Virus record (IMG/VR): IMGVR_UViG_3300032053_000002
Coordinates: 1 to 64,000 of that record
Length of the DNA: 64,000 bases
Strand: one strand, 5' to 3'
DNA from: a virus
Shown: positions 59,330 to 64,000 of the stretch, in pieces
How positions within the stretch are numbered: the stretch's first letter is position 1
Layout: the number at the start of each line of letters is the position of its first letter
Position numbers and translations under genes: made by a program
Notes under the pieces: model-generated
Database searches by the model: none
What the model saw: only the letters and a program-made list of their open reading frames with translations
Told to the model about the DNA's origin: nothing

Positions 59330-60136
59330 TTAGAATTTTTTTCCACAAGATGGGCAATATGTTTCGTTTTTTCTGCGTCTCCGACCACAATCAGAACAAT
59401 ATTCCCGAACATCCTGAATAGTGGCTGGTTTCTGAGAAACTGGGAGTATTTGGAATTGAATGGAATATGCACAATAAGTATCGAAATCCAGATAAACACT
59501 ATTAAATTCCTGATCAGATACAGACCCCTGTTCCACTCTTCCGGTTTCTATTTCTGTTTTATCCATATAATCAATGGACGCAACACCAACACCAGAAGTG
59601 AGAGTTGTATTATTATAACAAGTGGTAGTAATGGAACTTGATAGACCGTCATTCAGATTAGTATTTCCGGCGGTTGTATACCATGTATATTTAGGCCAGC
59701 AAGGATAATCGTCCCGTCTTTTTCTTCGTCCGCCACCGATGTAGATTGGGTTTATCGTTATCGATGATCGAATTTCTTTCTTTCTATAAAAAGAAATTTC
59801 CACCTTTCCATTGTTTCTAATAGCATTTGTTCTATCAGAATCTACGGAATACGTTTCAAACTTGAAACGTCTTTTGTTTCCCTGATTGAGATCCGGGGTG
59901 TCTAAGTACACTCGTTCTCCAGGTCGTAAGACTAATCCCGCATCAGAAACCAACTCATCATTCAACTTAATTTTAGCGAGCCATGTTTCATTTGTTGGAT
60001 TATCAAATTCTAATTGAAATTCCGTGTTGTTTTCCATAAAAAGTTTATTTCCCGGATAAACCTTAACACGATTTCTGTTTAATACGATGTGCGCATTTGG
60101 ATAATTGCCGGATTCGGCATAAGATACATTAGTCAT
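59330..60136 (-). CDS. Conserved phage protein with C-terminal zinc ribbon
   Basis: Start chosen at ATG 60136 (MTNVSYAESGNYPNAHIVLNRNRVKVYPG), 8 nt after GGAG; an upstream start lacks one. 268 residues. The N-terminal 140 residues are beta-rich (FQLEFDNPTNETWLAKIKLND, GLVLRPGERVYLDTPDL, RRFKFETYSVD), a fold I associate with abundant conserved proteins of large phages. The C-terminus YCSDCGRRRRKNETYCPSCGKKF is a zinc ribbon. The middle has a Ser/Thr-rich linker. Probably a structural or scaffold-like protein; function not established. Confidence 0.7.
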   Translation of the reverse strand: MTNVSYAESGNYPNAHIVLNRNRVKVYPGNKLFMENNTEFQLEFDNPTNETWLAKIKLNDELVSDAGLVLRPGERVYLDTPDLNQGNKRRFKFETYSVDSDRTNAIRNNGKVEISFYRKKEIRSSITINPIYIGGGRRKRRDDYPCWPKYTWYTTAGNTNLNDGLSSSITTTCYNNTTLTSGVGVASIDYMDKTEIETGRVEQGSVSDQEFNSVYLDFDTYCAYSIQFQILPVSQKPATIQDVREYCSDCGRRRRKNETYCPSCGKKF

Positions 60137-60254
60137 AGTAAATCTCCTTATTATAGTTTGTTTGACTAAAACGTCCACCTTTTGATTCACGACTATTTTA
60201 TAAATCGCTCCAAAGTCTTGACGGCTCTCAACCGATGAACTGACATTTATATAT

Positions 60255-60283
60255 GTTATACTTTTTAGTGTATAAAAAGTTCC
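60255..60283 (-). promoter_or_regulatory. GGAACT-N17-TATAAC promoter
   Basis: Minus strand: GGAACT (60283-60278), 17-nt spacer, TATAAC (60260-60255). It is about 119 nt before the ATG at 60136, giving a long untranslated leader (60136-60254) with no recognised structure. Confidence 0.55.
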
Positions 60284-60301
60284 AATAGTAAATAGTAAAA
60301 A

Positions 60302-61213
60302 TTATATTTTTTTAGATTCTCTTTTCACAATAGACACTATAATAGAAATGATTAAAATAAAAAGAATAAACAACAAGGTAATGATTATCGGAATCTTATA
60401 CACCCAAATGAACATCATCTTTATTCCAATGAATATTAGAATGACAGAAAGACCTACATATAAATAATCAAAAAGTCTCATAAATCCAGACAACGCAAAA
60501 TAAAGAGCTCGAAGACCGAGTATAGCAAATATGTTGGATGTATATACTATAAAAGGATTCAATGTTATCGCTAAAACGGCCGGTATGGAATCTATCGCGA
60601 ACACAATATCACTAGTTTCTATCACTATTAAAACTATAAGTAAAGGAGTCGCCATAATTTTGCCACTTCTCTTAATAAAAAAACTTTCTCGCTCATATTG
60701 CGGAGTGATTGAAATAAATTTTCTAGCAAATTTAACGATCGGGTTTCTTTCTACTTTAATACCCCTTTCTTTATTAGTCAATGTCTTAATCCCTGTTAAT
60801 ATAAGAAATCCGCCAAAAATATAGATTATCCATTGAAACTTGTTTATCAAAGTTATTCCCAATACAATAAAAATCGCTCTCATTATTAGTGCGCCGATAA
60901 TACCCCAAAAGAGAACTTTGTGTTGATGACGAGTTTCAACCCTGAAATATGAAAAGATTATTAAAAAGACAAAAAGATTGTCGGCACTCAAAGATTTTTC
61001 TAAAAGATACGCAGTTAAAAATTCTAATGCGGCATCACTTCCAAACGAGAAATAAATTATTATATTAAACATCAACGCCAAACTTATCCAAACAAGAGTC
61101 CAGACAATAGCTTCTTTTAGTTTTATTTCGTGGGATTTTTTATTAAAGATGCCCAAATCAATAAAGAGCATTAGAAAAACAAAAGCATTAAATAATATCC
61201 AATATAAGTACAT
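60302..61213 (-). CDS. terC: TerC-family membrane protein
   Basis: 303 residues with about eight hydrophobic helices. Diagnostic motifs: FIDLGIFNKKSHEIKLKEA, LLEKSLSADNLFVFLIIFSYF and VIVIETSDIVFAIDSIPAVLAIT, with the conserved acidic residues thought to bind metal ions. TerC/Alx proteins are linked to manganese export and tellurite resistance, and tellurium-type genes occur in large phages. It overlaps the next gene upstream by one base. Why a phage carries it is unclear; membrane stress or metal control are options. Confidence 0.9.
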   Translation of the reverse strand: MYLYWILFNAFVFLMLFIDLGIFNKKSHEIKLKEAIVWTLVWISLALMFNIIIYFSFGSDAALEFLTAYLLEKSLSADNLFVFLIIFSYFRVETRHQHKVLFWGIIGALIMRAIFIVLGITLINKFQWIIYIFGGFLILTGIKTLTNKERGIKVERNPIVKFARKFISITPQYERESFFIKRSGKIMATPLLIVLIVIETSDIVFAIDSIPAVLAITLNPFIVYTSNIFAILGLRALYFALSGFMRLFDYLYVGLSVILIFIGIKMMFIWVYKIPIIITLLFILFILIISIIVSIVKRESKKI

Positions 61214-61515
61214 TATAATAGCAATTTTTCTTCATTAAAGTCATCAAAAACTATATTTCCTGCGCTGAATTGCATCTTCCCATTCTTAAAGTATTTTATC
61301 CAATTATTATCAATGGTTTCGCCTTCAGCATACAAAATAAAAAGGTTCGCTGAATATTTTTTAGATAATTCTCGTAAATCTTTCTCGTGAGTTTCCCACA
61401 GTGATGGATTACCCTTTAATGCATATCTGGCTTCACTATTATTTTCTAATAGGTAGTCCATTATTTTCTGATCGAACGGTTCAATCTCCACTAAAAAAAC
61501 GCAATATTTTCCCAT
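61213..61515 (-). CDS. Hypothetical protein
   Basis: 100 residues, alpha/beta: MGKYCVFLVEIEPFDQKIMDYLLENN, LWETHEKDLRELSKKYSANLFILYAEGET. Coupled to terC by a one-base overlap. No family recognised. Confidence 0.55.
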   Translation of the reverse strand: MGKYCVFLVEIEPFDQKIMDYLLENNSEARYALKGNPSLWETHEKDLRELSKKYSANLFILYAEGETIDNNWIKYFKNGKMQFSAGNIVFDDFNEEKLLL

Positions 61516-61517
61516 AC

Positions 61518-63062
61518 TTATATTTCTCGACTTATTATAACACTGCCTCCCGGGGAGAACATCGTTGTTTCTATCTGCCCCGCCCGTTTCTCTTTAACCT
61601 CTTTAACCGCATTATCAAAATATTCTTTAATTTCATCAGATGTTATCGGGTGTTTGGATTTTGCGTCATCTGTAATTTCTTCTATTTTATCTGGAATAGG
61701 AATTTCGCCTTCGTGCTCTTCGTCAGGCTCAGGTATTTTATCATCCTCGACCGGTATTGTCTCAATTGGTTCTGGTATAACATCATTATCGATTTCTTCT
61801 TTATCGGGTTCAGGTAAAATGTCGTCTTCTTCTGTCTTATCTGGCTCCGGAATATCCGGTTCCAAAACTACTTCTTCTATTATTTCAGGTTCAATAACCA
61901 ATTGTGTCGACTTCGGATCAACTTCTTCGGCTACCACTGGGGAAGTAAACACCTGAGCGTCTTCCTTGTTCTGAGTTTCCATTTCTTCTTGATTAATGTT
62001 AATAGGTTGAATTATTTTTTCAGCTTCTTCGATAATAATGGGATTTTGTTCTGTCGCGGCAGCAGGAAGATTGAAATCATCCGGCGGTGATTGTAATAAA
62101 TCGGTTTCTTCTTTTACTACTATTGTTTTTTTTCTCCGCCTTTTTGGTTTTGTGAGTTCTTCCACTCGTTCAGTTTCATCACCACTTATAACCGTACTCA
62201 CGCTAACTACTCTTTGTTTTCCTTCAATACTAATTCTTTCTTCCTTTGATTTTTGTATAACCATATTCATGGCGATAATAAGAGCGATCGCCAAAGGATC
62301 GAATACAAAAATAATAATAAGAGTAAACCATTTAACGACCGTGTCCATACCAATATTAAACAATCTCGCAATATACAATAACGGCCCAACATCGGCTCCA
62401 GTATCAATCAACTCAAGTTTTTTGTCTGAGATTTCATTGCCTATTCTTGAAAGTTTTGCGTTCGTAGAATCCAAGTTGGCGACATACTTAGAAATGTTAT
62501 TATCTATTCTCGTTAGTTCTTCATCGTATCGCTTGTAGACCTGACTATTTCTCCAGGAGCGGTTTTTGATTGAAACGGAATCGATTGCTATATTATTGGC
62601 TGCGATTTCGCCATTTCTATTCTGAATCGTTGATTGCCGTTCATTTCTTAACGTTGATATATCGTTTATCAATCTTTCACGCTCCGCTACCAGATCACCT
62701 TTTCGCTGATCTAGAACCTGGTTCTGAGAATTGATTTTTTCCAATCCAATAGTAGAACCTTGATAAGAACTGGTTAAATATCCGAAAATACCGGCGGAAG
62801 TAAGTATCATTAAAATCAACAATCCGATAGTCAAATATACCTTTAACGACTTCGGAACGGCTTTCCAATAACGATATAAAAATGAGGCGGTGATAATTTT
62901 AGCGAATTCCAATCCACCCATCATTATGGCGACATAAACAAGAGAACCGGCGTATAACATCGAAACACCAGTAATAGAAAATACTGCTGCCATAGAAGCC
63001 AATAGCATTGCCGAGAAGCCTAATAGAAATGTAAAAAGCCGGCTATTCGTTTTTTCTAGCAT
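61518..63062 (-). CDS. Membrane protein with periplasmic coiled coil and acidic proline-rich tail
   Basis: 514 residues. Three N-terminal helices (LFTFLLGFSAMLLASMAAVFSITG, YVAIMMGGLEFAKIITASFLY, VYLTIGLLILMILTSAGIFGYL) precede a ~110-residue coiled coil (QNQVLDQRKGDLVAERERLINDISTLRNERQ) and a fourth helix (WFTLIIIFVFDPLAIALIIAMN). The last ~230 residues are acidic with repeated EPDK/EPIE-like units (DILPEPDKEEIDNDVIPEPIE). A similar layout is found in membrane proteins of T4-like marine phages, without known function. It might scaffold a membrane complex with TerC. Confidence 0.7.
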   Translation of the reverse strand: MLEKTNSRLFTFLLGFSAMLLASMAAVFSITGVSMLYAGSLVYVAIMMGGLEFAKIITASFLYRYWKAVPKSLKVYLTIGLLILMILTSAGIFGYLTSSYQGSTIGLEKINSQNQVLDQRKGDLVAERERLINDISTLRNERQSTIQNRNGEIAANNIAIDSVSIKNRSWRNSQVYKRYDEELTRIDNNISKYVANLDSTNAKLSRIGNEISDKKLELIDTGADVGPLLYIARLFNIGMDTVVKWFTLIIIFVFDPLAIALIIAMNMVIQKSKEERISIEGKQRVVSVSTVISGDETERVEELTKPKRRRKKTIVVKEETDLLQSPPDDFNLPAAATEQNPIIIEEAEKIIQPININQEEMETQNKEDAQVFTSPVVAEEVDPKSTQLVIEPEIIEEVVLEPDIPEPDKTEEDDILPEPDKEEIDNDVIPEPIETIPVEDDKIPEPDEEHEGEIPIPDKIEEITDDAKSKHPITSDEIKEYFDNAVKEVKEKRAGQIETTMFSPGGSVIISREI

Positions 63063-63067
63063 TTTGT

Positions 63068-63253
63068 TTATAATCGGTTATCAGTTTCGCGGACAATCAG
63101 GGATTGAATTTGACCTAATTTTGCTTGCAAATATTTTAACGTATCATAAACCTTTTCTTCGGTAATGGTTTTCTTTTCCATTCCAGTTTTAGCCATATCA
63201 AGTTGAGCTGACGCTTCCCCTAAATACTGATCCACTAATTCTTTGTATATCAT
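63068..63253 (-). CDS. Small helical protein
   Basis: 61 residues, helical (MIYKELVDQYLGEASAQLDMAKTGMEKKTITEEKVYDTLKYLQAKLGQIQSLI). ATG at 63253 has AAGGAGT upstream, 29 nt after a late-type promoter box. First gene of the transcript that includes the coiled-coil membrane protein and TerC. Confidence 0.6.
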   Translation of the reverse strand: MIYKELVDQYLGEASAQLDMAKTGMEKKTITEEKVYDTLKYLQAKLGQIQSLIVRETDNRL

Positions 63254-63281
63254 AAAAACTCCTTAAAATTTTGTTTACTCA

Positions 63282-63291
63282 TATAAATATA
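63282..63291 (-). promoter_or_regulatory. Late-type promoter box TATATTTATA
   Basis: An exact minus-strand match 29 nt before ATG 63253, right after the terminator of the Ro60 gene. Confidence 0.65.
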
Positions 63292-63304
63292 AAAAAAAGA
63301 AAAA

Positions 63305-63324
63305 GGGGGACAATTTGTCCCCCC
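63305..63324 (-). terminator. Intrinsic terminator after the Ro60 gene
   Basis: A GC-rich stem GGGGGACA/TGTCCCCC with a short loop is followed on the minus strand by TTTTTCTTTTTTTT. It lies 7 nt past the stop at 63331. Confidence 0.9.
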
Positions 63325-63330
63325 GTTGAT

Positions 63331-64000
63331 TTAGAATTTATCACTAATGAAATCGGACATTATTGTTGGAACGTTTGTATCGAAGCCAACTACATCGAGT
63401 GCGGAAGTATCCATCGGATCCGCTATCGTAAATTCGGTGCTCGTCATTCCGACAACAATAAGTTTCACGTCATGCCCAACTTGGTCTCTGTATTGTTTCA
63501 TTGCTTGAGTTGGATGAATTTTACCTGCCCAAGTTTCGCAATCCGTATAAATAACAATCGCGTCAAAATCCTTTTTGTTATTTTTCGCCCAAATTGCTGG
63601 CAATGCGCAATCAGTTGCTCCAAACGGTAATCCGTTAGTATAATCCGTTATTTCGTTCAAAGACATTCCTGAGTGAACCTTTAACTCGGCGACGTTTGAT
63701 TGCCCAGATAACCAATCTCCTCCAGTGAATCCGATAATAGCGTGATTCTTTTCAGTTCTCATCGTTACCAATGCGAGAGCCGCAGACGCTTCTCTCGGAG
63801 AAAGGTTTAGAATGTTAGCAACACCACCATTAGACATTGAACCGGATACGTCAAGAGCTAACAATATTCTTTTCCCGGTCGGTTCAACATATTTGAACGC
63901 TAAATAAAACGCATCGTTCAGCGCTTTAACAATTTGCGGAACAACATTCCATTGACCAGACCCGCGCATACCGTGACCAGATTCGTAAGTTTTCAGCGCC
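63331..64000 (-). CDS. Ro60 (TROVE/vWA) RNA-binding protein, N-terminus outside window
   Basis: At least 223 residues are visible in one frame from the window edge to the stop at 63331. ALKTYESGHGMRGSGQW is the TROVE-end motif, and the vWA domain follows: LLALDVSGSMS (metal site DxSxS), LPFGATDCALP (Thr), VIYTDCETWAGKIHPTQAMKQYRDQVG, the signature of Ro60 orthologues. Ro60 binds misfolded RNAs and Y RNAs and works with 3' exonucleases in RNA quality control and stress survival. The N-terminal HEAT-repeat ring lies beyond 64000. Possible RNA partners in the window are the tRNA-like elements at 52.4-52.9 kb. Confidence 0.92.
   Translation of the reverse strand, partial: ALKTYESGHGMRGSGQWNVVPQIVKALNDAFYLAFKYVEPTGKRILLALDVSGSMSNGGVANILNLSPREASAALALVTMRTEKNHAIIGFTGGDWLSGQSNVAELKVHSGMSLNEITDYTNGLPFGATDCALPAIWAKNNKKDFDAIVIYTDCETWAGKIHPTQAMKQYRDQVGHDVKLIVVGMTSTEFTIADPMDTSALDVVGFDTNVPTIMSDFISDKF

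Overview
The window is a stretch of a large, AT-rich, T4-like contractile-tailed phage (a myovirus, probably of jumbo size). The supporting genes are baseplate homologues (gp6-like, gp25-like, gp5-like hub/spike), a gp55-like late sigma factor, SbcD/SbcC (gp47/gp46) recombination functions, a DnaG-type primase and large virion proteins. Nearly all genes lie on the minus strand. The one exception is a two-gene plus-strand island at 7.2-8.1 kb (ribbon-helix-helix protein plus homing endonuclease). No database could be searched, so homology calls rest on motifs I can read. The host looks like a CRP-containing bacterium with sigma70-type promoters, perhaps a gammaproteobacterium. This is inferred from TTGACT-N17-TATATT promoters, two of them preceded by palindromes of the CRP form TGTGA-N6-TCACA/G.

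Layout, low to high coordinates. 0-7.2 kb: the start of a giant, internally repeated tail-fibre gene that leaves the window. 7.2-8.1 kb: plus-strand mobile island. 8.1-13.9 kb: fused SbcD-SbcC, primase, a broken and an intact PD-(D/E)XK nuclease gene flanking a GIY-YIG endonuclease, and a membrane protein. 13.9-31.8 kb: the late structural operon. One of its genes is split by a 253-nt group I intron, with a separate HNH endonuclease overlapping its first exon. 31.9-36.1 kb: late sigma factor, HD-domain protein and 3D-domain protein. 36.1-42.3 kb: a phage tmRNA, an IMPDH/GMPR enzyme, and three NAD biosynthesis enzymes (nicotinamidase, nicotinate phosphoribosyltransferase, NAD synthetase). 42.3-46.2 kb: a SAM methyltransferase, a Dam-type adenine methylase and three proteins with nuclease-like motifs. 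46.3-51.7 kb: peptide deformylase, ClpP and many small proteins. 51.6-53.1 kb: a homing endonuclease and two tRNA-like elements. 53.1-58.5 kb: M14 peptidase, HAD phosphatase, SNF2 helicase, Nudix hydrolase and Thg1-like 3'-5' polymerase. 58.6-64 kb: another homing endonuclease, a probable small RNA, a zinc-ribbon virion-type protein, TerC, a long coiled-coil membrane protein and the C-terminal part of a Ro60 protein.

Three promoter classes can be read directly. Early-type promoters have TTGACT-N17-TATATT and precede the metabolic, nuclease and helicase genes. A second class has GGAACT-N17-TATAAT or close variants. Late-type promoters have TATATTTATA about 20-37 nt before start codons of virion genes and of homing endonucleases. 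The late box occurs in the correct orientation on both strands and is the likely target of the gp55-like sigma factor.

The genes suggest three cooperating sets. One is translation and RNA quality control: tmRNA, ClpP, peptide deformylase, Thg1-like protein, Ro60 and tRNA-like RNAs. Another is NAD and purine metabolism. The third is DNA modification and nuclease functions. Five homing endonucleases of three or four nuclease types, one intron and several damaged genes show heavy selfish-element traffic.
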